Under the pieces are notes generated by a model, which saw only the letters and a program-made list of their open reading frames with translations, was not told the origin of the DNA and ran no database searches. Below, piece after piece: positions 1-8,583 of a stretch of 64,000 bases of DNA. The position numbers and the translations under genes were made by a program. Positions within the stretch are counted from its first letter, which is position 1, and each line of letters starts with the position of its first letter. The DNA comes from an uncultured Anaeromyxobacter sp. GTDB taxonomy: Bacteria; Myxococcota; Myxococcia; Myxococcales; Anaeromyxobacteraceae. The DNA lies in the NCBI GenBank assembly GCA_903855945.1, contig CAIOAK010000015.1:1-64000 (forward strand). The letters run 5' to 3'.

Positions 1-1
1 C

Positions 2-973
2 ACCGCCTCCCGCGATTTCCTCGCCCTCCTCAAGAAGGCCAAGGCTGGCCAGTCTCACGTCCAGCCCAACGCCACCGACGAGCAGGTGCTCACCGCCGCG
101 CTCCACCTCCTCATCGCCCAGCAGGAGAAGCGAAAGGCCAGCGTCCCCGCCAAGGTGAAGCGCGCCGTGATGGCCCGCGACGAGGCCCGCTGCCAGTGGC
201 CCACCCACGACGGCTCCATCTGCGGCGCCACGGTCAAGCTGGAGGTGGACCACATCACGCCGCGCGGCCGGGGCGGCCCCTCCACGGTCGCCAACTGCAG
301 GATCCTCTGCAAACCCCACAATCTGGAAGCTGCGCGGAACACCTACGGCGACGAACTGATGGACCGGTACGCGGGGAATCCGATCGTCCGCGAGACTTGC
401 GCAGCCTACGGCATCGTCGGCGCTGGGGGCGTCCCCGCCGGCCCTTCCGGCAGGGGGGACGGAATAGAATGCCGTCCCATGTATCCCCTCCTCCACCGCC
501 CGGCGCCCGTCCGAGGCTCCGCCGCCGTCCTGCTGGCCTTCGCACTCGCCGGCCGCCGGTCGAGCCCTGCCACGAAGAACGAGTACACCCAGGTGGTGGA
601 GGGGGTTGCGGCGAACGTCTCCTGGTTCAGCTGGGGGACGCCTTCCGGAACCGGCACCACCCCGGTGGCCGACTTCGCCGCCCCACGCGAGCGTCTACGT
701 GCAGGGCGCGCCGAGGGCCGTGCTCCAGGGGGGACACCCGTCGCCGCAGGCGAACGGCGTGTTCTTCTTCTGCAAGAGCTACTTCGCCTGCGCGAACACG
801 TGGCTCGGGCACGCGGGGCGCGGCGCCGTGCGGTGGGACCTGACGTCCGCTCCGAACCCCACGACGGAGGCGTGTGTCTGGAGCTGGGACTCGAGCACCC
901 GCACGTCCGCGTGCCAGTCGACCTGCACGCTGGCGGAGTGTCCGTTCAGCCTGTCGCAGTAGGAGTCGGGTGA
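2..973 (+). CDS. HNH endonuclease C-terminal part (5' end outside window; frame runs on)
   Basis: The frame is already open at base 2, so the gene starts upstream. The visible N-terminal part is a helical, Lys/Glu-rich linker. It is followed by an HNH module at about 190-325: a CQWP...CG zinc-type pair, the VDH core histidine near 250, then a CxxHN ending. This matches the C-terminal nuclease domain of the large HNH families common in high-GC bacteria; the substrate is unknown. Homology ends near base 375, but the frame stays open to a TGA at 971-973 and fuses into a separate-looking secreted protein that begins at 479. The true 3' end is therefore uncertain, and a lost stop or a frameshift is likely. 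The HNH identification is firm; the end coordinate is not. Confidence 0.6.
   Translation, partial: TASRDFLALLKKAKAGQSHVQPNATDEQVLTAALHLLIAQQEKRKASVPAKVKRAVMARDEARCQWPTHDGSICGATVKLEVDHITPRGRGGPSTVANCRILCKPHNLEAARNTYGDELMDRYAGNPIVRETCAAYGIVGAGGVPAGPSGRGDGIECRPMYPLLHRPAPVRGSAAVLLAFALAGRRSSPATKNEYTQVVEGVAANVSWFSWGTPSGTGTTPVADFAAPRERLRAGRAEGRAPGGTPVAAGERRVLLLQELLRLREHVARARGARRRAVGPDVRSEPHDGGVCLELGLEHPHVRVPVDLHAGGVSVQPVAVGVG
479..962 (+). pseudogene. Cys-rich secreted protein, apparently frameshifted
   Basis: An ATG at 479 opens a short protein with a hydrophobic stretch (AAVLLAFALAG) that looks like an export signal. Codon use is good in this frame until about 680. From 684 the good codon use and sensible protein continue in the next frame (HASVYVQGAP... 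to the TAG at 960-962), giving a C-terminus with seven cysteines (CKSYFAC, ACVW, CQSTC, AEC). The switch lies in the CCCC run at 681-684; removing one C joins the two halves. Either a real inactivating frameshift or an assembly error would explain it. The mature part would suit an extracytoplasmic disulfide-bonded protein. I do not recognise the family. Confidence 0.5.
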
Positions 974-1354
974 ATGGGCAAACCCAGGAAACCACCCCCC
1001 GCACCGCCTTCGACCCCGCTTCACAGCCCGTTCGCCGGGCTGGCCGGGAAGCTCGGCGACCTGCCGCCGGGTCCGGCTCCGGACGCTGCTGCCGAGGCCC
1101 CGTTGCCCCCGGCGGGGCCCGCCCGCGCCGTGGTCCGGATGGAACGGGCCGGCCGGGGCGGACGGACGGTGACGGTGGTGGAGAAGCTCTCGCTCGCGCC
1201 GGCGGAGCTCGCGACCTGGTGCGCGGAACTGAAGTCCGCGCTGGGCTGCGGGGGAGCGGTGGAGGGGAATTCGCTGGTGGTGCAGGGCGACGTCCGCGAC
1301 CGGGTGGCCGCCTGGCTCGTGAAGCGGGGCGTGCGGAAGGTGACGAGGGGGTAG
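974..1354 (+). CDS. SUI1/eIF1-family translation factor (YciH-like)
   Basis: This 126-residue protein has a Pro-rich N-terminus of about 50 residues and then a SUI1 fold. It shows the family pattern: a TVTVVEKLSL strand, a helix (ELATWCAELKSALG), the GCGG turn, and the LVVQGDVRDRVAAWLVKRGV ending. Bacterial YciH-type proteins resemble eukaryotic eIF1 and are thought to influence initiation fidelity; the role here is inferred from the family. The ATG at 974 directly abuts the TGA at 971-973, with an AGGAG at 962-966, so translation may be coupled to the frame upstream. Confidence 0.85.
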   Translation: MGKPRKPPPAPPSTPLHSPFAGLAGKLGDLPPGPAPDAAAEAPLPPAGPARAVVRMERAGRGGRTVTVVEKLSLAPAELATWCAELKSALGCGGAVEGNSLVVQGDVRDRVAAWLVKRGVRKVTRG

Positions 1355-1374
1355 GGGCCGGGCCGGCGCGCGCG

Positions 1375-1581
1375 CTACATCAACCCCATGCCCGCCGCGG
1401 CCACGAGCCACAGCGGCCCACCCACGAGCAGCACGAGCACCCACAGAAGGCCGTACACCCGCCGGCGCCCGCGCGGCGTCGCCTGCCGGCCGGCCAGCGC
1501 GAAGAAGGTCGCGGCGACGATCCCGACGGCGAGGAACCCGGAGAGGAGAAGCAGCAGCCTCGGTTCGAGGAGCCCGCTCAC
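1375..1581 (-). CDS. Small two-helix membrane protein, unknown function
   Basis: This 68-residue protein has two hydrophobic segments (LLLLLSGFLAVGIVAATFFAL and a second around VYGLLWVLVLLVGGPLWLVAA) separated by a basic loop containing RGRRR. It is probably an inner-membrane hairpin with the loop in the cytoplasm. The GTG start overlaps the frr stop by four bases (GTGA), so it is the last gene of the pcnB-pyrH-frr transcript. No family was recognised. Confidence 0.65.
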   Translation of the reverse strand: MSGLLEPRLLLLLSGFLAVGIVAATFFALAGRQATPRGRRRVYGLLWVLVLLVGGPLWLVAAAGMGLM

Positions 1582-2141
1582 ACCTGCATCACTTCCTTCT
1601 CCTTCGCGGCCACCACCTCGTCGATCTTCTTCACGCCGTCGTCGGTGGCCTTCTGCACCTTCTCCATCGCCTTCTTGGCCTCGTCCTGGGAGACGTCCCC
1701 GTCGGTCTCGGCCACCTCGAGGAGCTCCTTGGCGTCGCGCCGCTCGTTGCGGATGGCCACCTTGAACTCCTCCCCCTTGTGCTTCACCTGCTTCACGATC
1801 TCCCGGCGTCGCTCCTCGGTGAGCGGCGGGATGGGGATGCGGACGATGTCCTTGTCGGACTGGGGATTCAATCCCAGGTTGGCGTCGCGGATGGCCTTCT
1901 CGATGAGCGGGATGAGGTTCTTCTCCCAGGGCTTCACCGTGATGAGCCGCGCGTCGGCCACCGCCAGCGTGCCCACCTGGTGGAGCGGGGTCATCTGCCC
2001 GTAGTAGTCCACGCGGACGGCGTCCAGCACGTGCAGGTTGGCGCGCCCCGTCCGGATGGCCGTCAGATCTCCCCGGAACGAGTCGAGGGTCCTGGCGATG
2101 CGATCGGCGAGGTCCTTCAGGATGTCGTCTGCGACGCCCAT
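1578..2141 (-). CDS. frr: Ribosome recycling factor
   Basis: The 187-residue product has the usual RRF length. It releases post-termination ribosomes together with EF-G. Diagnostic segments are all present: the N-terminal helix with TGRANLHVLDAVRVDYYG, the hinge region PLHQVGTLAVADAR, and the domain II/III pattern IPIPPLTEERRREIVKQVK. A clear GGAGGG sits just upstream of the ATG at 2141. It follows pyrH by 28 bases, preserving the common pyrH-frr pair. The usual upstream partners rpsB-tsf lie about 6 kb away in the opposite orientation. Confidence 0.97.
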   Translation of the reverse strand: MGVADDILKDLADRIARTLDSFRGDLTAIRTGRANLHVLDAVRVDYYGQMTPLHQVGTLAVADARLITVKPWEKNLIPLIEKAIRDANLGLNPQSDKDIVRIPIPPLTEERRREIVKQVKHKGEEFKVAIRNERRDAKELLEVAETDGDVSQDEAKKAMEKVQKATDDGVKKIDEVVAAKEKEVMQV

Positions 2142-2169
2142 GTTCCCTCCGGAGCGGATCGGCGCGGCG

Positions 2170-2934
2170 CTAGGCCGAGCGCGTCGTGACCTTCCCCACG
2201 ATGGTCCCGATGTCCTCCCCGAGCACCGCGCGGCGGATGTTGCCGCGCTCGTTCAGGTCGAACACCACGATGGGCAGGTCGTTGTCCATGCAGAGGCTGA
2301 TGGCGGTGGAGTCCATCACCTTGAGATTCTTCTTCAGCACGTCGAGGTAGGAGAGCTGCCGGAACTTCACGGCCGCGGGATTCTTCTTCGGGTCGTCGTT
2401 GTAGACGCCGTCCACCTTGGTGGCCTTGAGCAGCACGTCGGCGTGGATCTCCATGGCCCGGAGGCTGGCCGCCGTGTCGGTGGTGAAGTAGGGGTTGCCC
2501 GTTCCGGCCGCGAAGATCACCACCCGCCCCTTCTCGAGGTGCCGCATGGCGCGCCGGCGGATGTAGGGCTCGGCGATCTGGTGCATCTCGATGGCCGATT
2601 GCACGCGGGTCTGGACGCCCAGCTTCTCGAAGGCGTCCTGGAGCGCCATGGCGTTGATCACCGTGGCGAGCATGCCCATGTAGTCGGCGCTGGAGCGGTC
2701 CATCCCCTCGGTGGCGCCGGAGACCCCGCGGAAGATGTTCCCGCCGCCGATGGTGAGCGCCACCTGGATGCCCAGGTCGACGGCTTCCTTCACGTCCTGT
2801 GCGATGGCGATGAGGGTCTTCGGCGAGATGCCGTACTTCCCGTCGCCCATCAGGGCCTCGCCGGACAGCTTGATGAGGACGCGCCGGTACCGGGCCTTCT
2901 GCTTGTCGCTGCCGCTCTGGCTCGAGGTCTTCAT
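2170..2934 (-). CDS. pyrH: UMP kinase
   Basis: This 254-residue amino-acid-kinase-fold enzyme phosphorylates UMP to UDP. It shows [15 protein letters not shown] at the N-terminus, GGGNIFRG for phosphate binding, and [11 protein letters not shown] near the C-terminus. I chose the ATG at 2934 because GGAG lies just upstream and the product then has the normal length; an in-frame ATG at 2958 would add eight residues. The frame stays open far upstream inside pcnB, but that part has no homology. It lies in an operon between pcnB and frr. Confidence 0.95.
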   Translation of the reverse strand: MKTSSQSGSDKQKARYRRVLIKLSGEALMGDGKYGISPKTLIAIAQDVKEAVDLGIQVALTIGGGNIFRGVSGATEGMDRSSADYMGMLATVINAMALQDAFEKLGVQTRVQSAIEMHQIAEPYIRRRAMRHLEKGRVVIFAAGTGNPYFTTDTAASLRAMEIHADVLLKATKVDGVYNDDPKKNPAAVKFRQLSYLDVLKKNLKVMDSTAISLCMDNDLPIVVFDLNERGNIRRAVLGEDIGTIVGKVTTRSA

Positions 2935-2980
2935 GGGGCTCCGCGTGGGCTCGCGCATTGTACTCGAAATGGGTCCAGGC

Positions 2981-4774
2981 TCACGGGGCACCGGACGGAC
3001 CGGGTGCGGCGCCGGTGGGTGCTCCGGCCTGCGCTCCTCCGGCTCCGCGACCCCGGCGGCGGCGGCGACGCCCACCGCGGCGACGGCGGGCGGCCTGCCC
3101 GTCCTCGCCGGGTTCGTCCCCGCCCGCAGCGACTCCGGCCGAAGCGGGGGGAGCGACCTCTCCTTCGGCCTCCGCGAGGAGGGAGGGCTCGACCTCCTCG
3201 CCACCCTCCCCGTCCGCGCGCCCCTCGTCAACCCAGCGGGCCAGCGCGTCGGCCCCCTGGCCGGTGGCCTTCACTGTGAGGCGAAGCAGCGCCAGCGCGT
3301 CCTGGAAGTAGGCCTGCCCGGCGAGCCCTCCCCGGCGGCGCCGCCGCGGCGGTCCCTGGAAGAGCCGTTGCGCCTGCATCGCCATGCGGGCTCGCTCGGC
3401 GATGCGGCGCGGCAGCCGGGCGGTCTGGACGAGCTCGGCGAGCAGCTGGCCGCTCGCACCCTCGCCGCCCGGACCGGCCTGCAGGTGGACGAGGAGCGCC
3501 GCGAGCAGCACCGCCTCGGAGATCTCCTCCCCGTCCTTCACGAGCGCGTCGAGCGCCGCGAGGTGGGTGTGGAAGCGAGCCCTCGCCTCCGGCCCTCCGG
3601 CGTCGAGGGCCCGGGAGAGGGACGGCAGCGTGACCGGGAGCAAACCGGCGGTCCGCAACAGCTCGAAGGCCCGGTTCGACCCGGTGCAGCGCAGGATCTT
3701 GAAGGTCTCCTCCAGCACGCGCGGAGGCGCACAGCGGGCCAGCTCCCCGGCGTGGCGGCGCATGGCCTCGAAGACCTCCGGCTCGATGGTGAAACCGAGC
3801 CGGGCGGCGAACCGCACCGCGCGGAGCGCCCGCACCGGGTCCTCCCGCATGCGGATCTCCGGGTCGCCGATGGTGGAGATGCGGTGCGCCTCCAGGTCGG
3901 CGCGCCCCCCCACGTAGTCGATCACCTCGCCGAGGAACGGATCGTAGAAGAGCCCGTTCACGGTGAAGTCGCGGCGGCGCGCGTCCTCCTCGGCGGTGCC
4001 GAAGACGTTGTCGCGGGTGATGAGCAGGTCGGCGTCGGACGGGACGTCGTCCGCCACGTCCACCGGGTTCTGCCGGAAGGTGGCCACCTCGATGATCTTC
4101 CCGTCTCGGAAGAAGACGTGGGCGAGCCGGAATCGGCGGCCGATGAGGCGGCAGTTGCGGAAGATGGCCCGCACCTCGCCGGGGTGGGCATCGGTGGCGA
4201 GGTCGAAGTCCTTCGGCGTCCGGCCGAGCAGCGCGTCGCGAACGCAGCCGCCCACGAAGTAGGCCTTGTGCCCCACCGAGCGCAGCCGGGCGATGACCCG
4301 AACGGCGTCGCGGTCGAGCCGGTCGAGCGGGATCTCCGGCTCCCGGTCGGGGTTGGGCATCTCCGGATCGAGGGCGAGACCGGGGGGGCGCGGGTAGCGC
4401 CGCTCCTCCTCGTGCCGGTCGCGGTCCCGGGGGCGCCGCTCCCGGCGACCCTTGGCCGGCTCACGCCCCTGGGCTGGCGGGCGCGCGGCGCGCGGTTCCC
4501 GCGGAGCGGGTGCCTCGCGCGTCACGGGGATCTCGCGGTGGACCGGGATCTCGCGGGTGGCCGGGATCTCCCGGATGGCTCCGGGTCCGGGTGCGGCGGC
4601 GGCCTCGCGCGGCTCGGCGGGCGCCCCTGCGCGTCCTCGCCCCCTGCGGCGGCGCCGGCGGCGTCCGGGCGCACGCGGACCGGCGGCGCCCTCGGGGCTC
4701 GCCTCGCCTCGGCTCTGAACTGTGTGGGGGTCCTGCGACTGCGACTGGGGGTCTCGGTTCTCGTTCTCTTCCAT
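2981..4774 (-). CDS. pcnB: Poly(A) polymerase I (class II CCA-adding-like nucleotidyltransferase)
   Basis: This 597-residue protein has a nucleotidyltransferase core starting near residue 150. The signature FVGGCVRD (173-180) is followed by the [10 protein letters not shown] metal-binding aspartates (188-196), [10 protein letters not shown], and the [14 protein letters not shown] neck motif. PcnB adds poly(A) to RNA 3' ends and promotes decay. Two things are odd. About 150 residues precede the core, containing an Arg run and a repeated REIP(V/A) peptide. The C-terminal tail is acidic and then extremely Arg-rich. Both tails look disordered and suited to binding RNA. It probably heads the pcnB-pyrH-frr operon from the promoter at 4871-4899. 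No Shine-Dalgarno is obvious at the ATG. Confidence 0.9.
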   Translation of the reverse strand: MEENENRDPQSQSQDPHTVQSRGEASPEGAAGPRAPGRRRRRRRGRGRAGAPAEPREAAAAPGPGAIREIPATREIPVHREIPVTREAPAPREPRAARPPAQGREPAKGRRERRPRDRDRHEEERRYPRPPGLALDPEMPNPDREPEIPLDRLDRDAVRVIARLRSVGHKAYFVGGCVRDALLGRTPKDFDLATDAHPGEVRAIFRNCRLIGRRFRLAHVFFRDGKIIEVATFRQNPVDVADDVPSDADLLITRDNVFGTAEEDARRRDFTVNGLFYDPFLGEVIDYVGGRADLEAHRISTIGDPEIRMREDPVRALRAVRFAARLGFTIEPEVFEAMRRHAGELARCAPPRVLEETFKILRCTGSNRAFELLRTAGLLPVTLPSLSRALDAGGPEARARFHTHLAALDALVKDGEEISEAVLLAALLVHLQAGPGGEGASGQLLAELVQTARLPRRIAERARMAMQAQRLFQGPPRRRRRGGLAGQAYFQDALALLRLTVKATGQGADALARWVDEGRADGEGGEEVEPSLLAEAEGEVAPPASAGVAAGGDEPGEDGQAARRRRGGRRRRRRGRGAGGAQAGAPTGAAPGPSGAP

Positions 4775-4870
4775 GCGCTGGCCGGAGTCGGGGGGCGCCT
4801 CGCCCGGGGCTCATCCGCCGGGCCCGCGAGACGCACCTTCGCCGTCGGGCATTCCTTCCTTTGTGGGGAC

Positions 4871-4899
4871 TACTTATGCCTGGATACGCTCGGAGTCAA
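4871..4899 (-). promoter_or_regulatory. Sigma70-type promoter for pcnB-pyrH-frr
   Basis: On the minus strand TTGACT (4899-4894) is followed, after exactly 17 bases, by TAAGTA (4876-4871). The -35 box overlaps the rnhB stop codon. The predicted start lies near 4864, giving a leader of about 90 bases before pcnB. This is one of the best promoter matches in the window. Confidence 0.6.
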
Positions 4900-5723
4900 C
4901 ATTCGCCGAACATCTCCACCTGCACGGCGTCCAGACCGAGCACCTCCCGGACGGGTCCGAAGGAGCGCCGGTGGACGGGGGTGGCGCCCCTTTCCCGGAG
5001 CGCCGCGAGATGCTCGGGGGTGGGATAGCCCTTGTGCTTCGCGAGGCCATATCCGGGGTGCTCCTCGTCGAGGCGGACCATGAGCGCGTCGCGCGTGGTC
5101 TTCGCGAGGATGCTCGCCGCGGCGATGGTGAGCGAGAGCGCGTCGCCGTGGACGATGCCGTCCTGCGGGATGTCCAGGTCGCGGATGCGGCGCGCGTCGA
5201 TGAGGAGGTGCTCCGGGCGCGGGTCGAGCCCCAGCACCGCGCGGCGGAGCGACAGGATCCCGGCCCAGTAGACGTTGAGCCGGTCGATCTCGCCCACCTC
5301 GGCCCGCCCCACCGCCCAGGCCACCGCGTTCCGCTTGATGTCCTCGGCGAGCCGCTCCCGCTCCGCCGCGTCGAGCTTCTTCGAGTCGTCGACCCCGCGG
5401 GGCCGGTAGTCTCGGGGGAGGATGCAGGCAGCCGCCACCACCGGCCCGGCGAGCGGCGCCATCCCCGCCTCGTCCACGCCGGCGACGAGGGTGACGCCCC
5501 GCCCCCAGAGCCGGTTCTCGTACCGGAGCAGGTTCCGGAGCCTCTGCCCCTCCACGCGGTTCACCCGCCGGCGGCGGCGGATGGCGGCGAGCACGGCGCC
5601 GGCACCGGCTCGGCCGTCCCGCTCGAGCGCCGCCTCGAGACCGGCCGGCACGGGGCGCCCGGCCTCGACGTAACGAGCCCGGAGCTCGGACAGGGGCAGC
5701 CGGGCGAGCTCGTCGGGGCGCAT
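4896..5723 (-). CDS. rnhB: Ribonuclease HII, N-terminally extended
   Basis: The 275-residue enzyme should cleave RNA in RNA-DNA hybrids and at single ribonucleotides. The catalytic domain begins near residue 79. The acidic residues are D84 and E85 (GVDEAG), a later Asp in LLIDARRI, and the Asp in [11 protein letters not shown]. The family's GRG motif after DE-x is replaced by G87-M88-A89; in the family that motif contacts the RNA-DNA junction, so substrate preference may differ. An N-terminal helical extension of about 75 residues resembles that of Bacillus-type RNase HII. It lies downstream of mutM with a 33-base gap. Confidence 0.92.
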   Translation of the reverse strand: MRPDELARLPLSELRARYVEAGRPVPAGLEAALERDGRAGAGAVLAAIRRRRRVNRVEGQRLRNLLRYENRLWGRGVTLVAGVDEAGMAPLAGPVVAAACILPRDYRPRGVDDSKKLDAAERERLAEDIKRNAVAWAVGRAEVGEIDRLNVYWAGILSLRRAVLGLDPRPEHLLIDARRIRDLDIPQDGIVHGDALSLTIAAASILAKTTRDALMVRLDEEHPGYGLAKHKGYPTPEHLAALRERGATPVHRRSFGPVREVLGLDAVQVEMFGEC

Positions 5724-5756
5724 GGGGCGGATGGTATCCGACGAGGGAGCGCGCCG

Positions 5757-6590
5757 TCACGCCTGGCAGCGGGGGCAGAAGAAGGTGGACCGCTGCGCCT
5801 GGACGATGCGCCGGATCGGCTCCCGGCGGCAGCGCGGGCAGCGCTCCCCGTCGCGGGCGTAGACCCGGAACGGATTCTCGGCCCCCGGCTCCTCCACGTA
5901 GGCGATCTCCGGCCCGTCCTGCGACTCGATGCCGCGCCGCAGCGACGCCGCGATGGCCCGCGCGAGCGTCCGGAACTGGGCGTCGGACAGCGAGCGGCCG
6001 ATGCACCGGGGGTCGATGCGGGCCGCGAAGAGCGATTCGCTCGCGTGGATGTTCCCCACCCCGGCGAGGATCGCCTGGTCGAGCAGCGCCACCTTCACCG
6101 GGCGGCGCGTGGCGCGCAGCCCCTCGGCCAGCCGGGCGGGGTCGATCCCGTCGTGGACCGGGTCGGGGCCGAGCGCGGCCACCTCGGGGAGCGCCGCGAA
6201 GTCGGCGGCCGGAACGAGGCGCTGGCGGCCGAAGAGGCGCGGGTCGAGGTAGAGCAGCGCGTGGCCGTCGTCGAGTTCGAGCCGGACGCGGGCGTGGCCG
6301 GGCTCCTCGTCGGCCCACGCCCGGAGCACCCATTTCCCGGTCATCCCGAGGTGGGACCAGAGCCCGATCGGTCGCCGGCGCCGATCGGCGAGGGTGACGA
6401 GGAGGTGCTTGCCGCGCCGGTCCACCCGGAGGAGGCGCGCGCCGGAGAGCGCCCGGGCGAAGGCGACGCGCGAACCGGGGCGGAAGATACGGGCCGCGCG
6501 CGGGTCGGTGGTCACCCGCTCGATCCGCCGCCCCTCCGCCCAGCGGCGCAGGTGGCGAGCCGCGATCTCCACCTCGGGCAGCTCCGGCAC
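5757..6590 (-). CDS. mutM: Formamidopyrimidine-DNA glycosylase
   Basis: This 277-residue bifunctional glycosylase/AP-lyase removes 8-oxoguanine and formamidopyrimidines. The N-terminal PELPEV (catalytic Pro2 and Glu3) is intact, as are Lys61 in RRGKHLLV, the H2TH region, and a C-terminal zinc finger of two CPRC knuckles ending in CPRCQA. A GTG start at 6590 lies three bases after the rsmB stop, with an AAGGG ahead of it. It is probably co-transcribed with bcp, rsmB and rnhB. Confidence 0.95.
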   Translation of the reverse strand: MPELPEVEIAARHLRRWAEGRRIERVTTDPRAARIFRPGSRVAFARALSGARLLRVDRRGKHLLVTLADRRRRPIGLWSHLGMTGKWVLRAWADEEPGHARVRLELDDGHALLYLDPRLFGRQRLVPAADFAALPEVAALGPDPVHDGIDPARLAEGLRATRRPVKVALLDQAILAGVGNIHASESLFAARIDPRCIGRSLSDAQFRTLARAIAASLRRGIESQDGPEIAYVEEPGAENPFRVYARDGERCPRCRREPIRRIVQAQRSTFFCPRCQA

Positions 6591-6593
6591 CGC

Positions 6594-7895
6594 TCAGCCC
6601 TTCCGGCGCTCGAAGGCGGCGACGAAGAAGCCGTCGGTTCCGTGCCGATGGGGCCAGAGCCGGAGCTCGTGCCCGGCGGCGCCCGCCTGCGCGGCCAGCG
6701 CCGCGCCGAGCGTCCGCTCGAGCGGCAGCGGCGAGAATCCGGGCAGCTCGGCCGCGGTGCGCGCCACCTCCTCGTCCTCGGAGCGGGACACCGAGCAGGT
6801 GGCGTACAGCAGCCGCCCGCCCGGTTTCACTAACAGTGAAAAACGCGCCAGGAGCTCCCGCTGCTTGGCCGCGAAGCGCTCCGGGTCGGCCGGACCGAGC
6901 CGCCAGCGCGCGTCGGGCTTGCGGCGCAGCGTTCCCAGGCCGCTGCAGGGGGCGTCGACGAGGACCACGTCGGCCTTCCCCGCCTCGTCCTGGAGCACCG
7001 CGTCCCCCTCCGGCCCCTCGGGAATGGGACGGACGCGCAGGTTGTCCACGCCGGCGCGGCGGGCCCGGCGGCGCGCCTCCGCGAGCCGCTCGCCGTCCAC
7101 GTCGAGGGCCACGAGCACGCCCTTGTTCCGCATCTCCGCGGCGAGCGCCAGGCTCTTGCCGCCCGCGCCGGCGCAGGCGTCCACCACCCGCATCCCCGGG
7201 CGCGCTCCGCTGGCGAGCGCGATGAGCTGGCTCCCCTCGTCCTGCACCTCGAAGAGGCCGTCCTTGAATGCATCGAGGCCGAAGGCGTTGGCGTGTCCGT
7301 CGAGGACGAGCCCCCAGGGGGAGAGGCGCGTGGGAGTGGACTCCACCCCCTCCTCGAAGAGGCGCCGTGCGAGGTCGTCGCGGGTGGTCTTGAGCAGGTT
7401 GGCCCGGACCGTGAGCGGGGCGCGGAGGTTCACCGCGGCGGAGAACGCGCGGGCCTCGTCGATCCCCATCTCGGCCACCAGCCGCTCGGCCAGCCACGCG
7501 GGGAGCGACCCCTCCACCCCGAGCCGCTTCACCGGGTCGGAGATGGCCTGGATGCGCGCCTCGGCACCTGCGAGGGGGGAGAGCAGTCCGCGGTCGAGTC
7601 CCAGCCGACGCTCGGCCTGGGCGGACGGGAGTGGGCCCGAGACGGCCAGGAAGGCCCCGTAGAGCTCCGCGATGCCCGGCCGGCGCCCGAGCATCCACTC
7701 GAGCCGCCCCTGCGAGCGCAGGACGCCGTAGACCCCCTCGGCTGCGGCGCGCCGCTCGGAGGAGTAGAGCCGCTTCTGGCGGCGCAGGACCACCTCCAGC
7801 GCACGGTCGGCGAGCCAGCCCTGCTCGCGCACCAGCCCGAGCACCTCGAGCACGGCGGCATCGATCAGGTCGGCCCGGACCGGCCGGTGTGCCAG
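6594..7895 (-). CDS. rsmB: 16S rRNA m5C967 methyltransferase (RsmB/NOL1 family)
   Basis: An N-terminal NusB-like helical domain precedes a SAM methyltransferase. DACAGAGGKSLALA is the SAM loop. DAPCSGLGTLRRKPD carries one catalytic Cys and LLYATCSVSRSEDEE the second. The start is a problem. The NusB-like helix begins upstream of the first GTG (7853), yet the only start-like codon between there and the bcp stop is CTG at 7895, which I used. It sits just after the bcp stop codon. A copy of the window's recurring palindrome lies inside the gene at 6825-6841 and is read with the rare codons TCA and TTA. Confidence 0.88.
   Translation of the reverse strand: MAHRPVRADLIDAAVLEVLGLVREQGWLADRALEVVLRRQKRLYSSERRAAAEGVYGVLRSQGRLEWMLGRRPGIAELYGAFLAVSGPLPSAQAERRLGLDRGLLSPLAGAEARIQAISDPVKRLGVEGSLPAWLAERLVAEMGIDEARAFSAAVNLRAPLTVRANLLKTTRDDLARRLFEEGVESTPTRLSPWGLVLDGHANAFGLDAFKDGLFEVQDEGSQLIALASGARPGMRVVDACAGAGGKSLALAAEMRNKGVLVALDVDGERLAEARRRARRAGVDNLRVRPIPEGPEGDAVLQDEAGKADVVLVDAPCSGLGTLRRKPDARWRLGPADPERFAAKQRELLARFSLLVKPGGRLLYATCSVSRSEDEEVARTAAELPGFSPLPLERTLGAALAAQAGAAGHELRLWPHRHGTDGFFVAAFERRKG
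6825..6841. repeat. Recurring 17-bp palindrome, copy 1 (perfect arms)
   Basis: TTTCACT-aac-AGTGAAA, the best copy of the dispersed element: both 7-base arms are perfect inverted repeats. It lies in the methyltransferase domain of rsmB and is read on the minus strand as TTT TCA CTG TTA GTG AAA, a cluster of A/T-ending codons unlike the surrounding gene. Confidence 0.75.
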
Positions 7896-7903
7896 CGCGC
7901 GGG

Positions 7904-8359
7904 CTACAGGGCCTCCAGGACCGAGGCGACGTGGCCGTCCACCTTCACCTTCGAGAAGAGCTGCTCGACCTTGCCGTCGGGCGACACGATCACCGTGGTC
8001 CGGATGGTCCCCTCGACCATCTTCCCGTACATGTTCTTCGTGCCCCACGCTCCCCACCCTTTCTGGACCGCCAGATCGGCGTCGGAGAGGAGCGGGAAGG
8101 GAAGCTGGTACTTCTCCTGGAACTTCTTCTGGGAGGCCGGCGTGTCCTTCGAGATCCCGAGGACCACCGCCTTCTTCTTCCGGAAGGCCGCCACCTCGTC
8201 GCGGAAGTCGCAGGCCTCGCGGGTGCAGCCGGAGGTCATCGCCTTGGGATAGAAGAAGACGATCACCCGTTTCCCCTTGAAATCCGAAAGCTTCACCTTG
8301 TTTCCGTCCTGGTCGAGCAGCGTGAAGTCCGGGGCCTTCTTTCCGATCTCGAGCGCCAT
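7904..8359 (-). CDS. bcp: Thioredoxin-dependent peroxiredoxin (Bcp/PrxQ)
   Basis: This 151-residue PrxQ-type peroxidase reduces hydroperoxides. The peroxidatic Cys45 and resolving Cys50 lie in [11 protein letters not shown], the spacing typical of atypical 2-Cys PrxQ. The N-terminus ([21 protein letters not shown]) and the WGTKNMYGK segment are characteristic. A strong GGGAGGAG precedes the ATG at 8359. It is first in a minus-strand run bcp-rsmB-mutM-rnhB. Confidence 0.95.
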   Translation of the reverse strand: MALEIGKKAPDFTLLDQDGNKVKLSDFKGKRVIVFFYPKAMTSGCTREACDFRDEVAAFRKKKAVVLGISKDTPASQKKFQEKYQLPFPLLSDADLAVQKGWGAWGTKNMYGKMVEGTIRTTVIVSPDGKVEQLFSKVKVDGHVASVLEAL

Positions 8360-8442
8360 GGCTCCTCCCGGGGGTGGAGATACTCCCCTCGGCCTCCTCC
8401 CGCAACGCCCCGGTTCGGGATTCCCCATGCGTTTCCGGGCTG

Positions 8443-8470
8443 TTGCGGTGTACGCCGCGCCGTGTTAGTA
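8443..8470 (+). promoter_or_regulatory. Possible rpsB-tsf promoter
   Basis: TTGCGG (8443-8448) and TTAGTA (8465-8470) are 16 bases apart in the 224-base divergent region between bcp and rpsB. This would leave a leader of about 105 bases before rpsB, long enough for the S2-mediated feedback known for rpsB in other bacteria. I saw no clear leader structure. Confidence 0.35.
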
Positions 8471-8583
8471 CCACCTCCGTCGTAAATTCACACACCTCCC
8501 GGACGGCTTCCCCGGTCGCGCGATCCTGCGCGAATGGAAGGCGTCAACGAATCGGAGAGGTGGAGGACAAACCGGAGAAACCC

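Noticed and set aside
2935-3231. Long N-terminal extension of pyrH
   Set aside because: The frame is open only because it overlaps the Arg-rich pcnB tail; UMP kinases start near the chosen ATG.
3957-3967. 11-bp palindromes TTCACnGTGAA (also at 12304-12314 and 60053-60063) as extra copies of the dispersed element
   Set aside because: The spacer is one base, not three. At 12304 and 60053 they simply encode Phe-Thr-Val-Lys with preferred codons, so chance explains them.
6825-6841. Palindrome as a ParB parS site
   Set aside because: The parS consensus has contiguous TTTCAC/GTGAAA arms; here five bases separate them, and parS sites cluster near the origin rather than being spread through genes.
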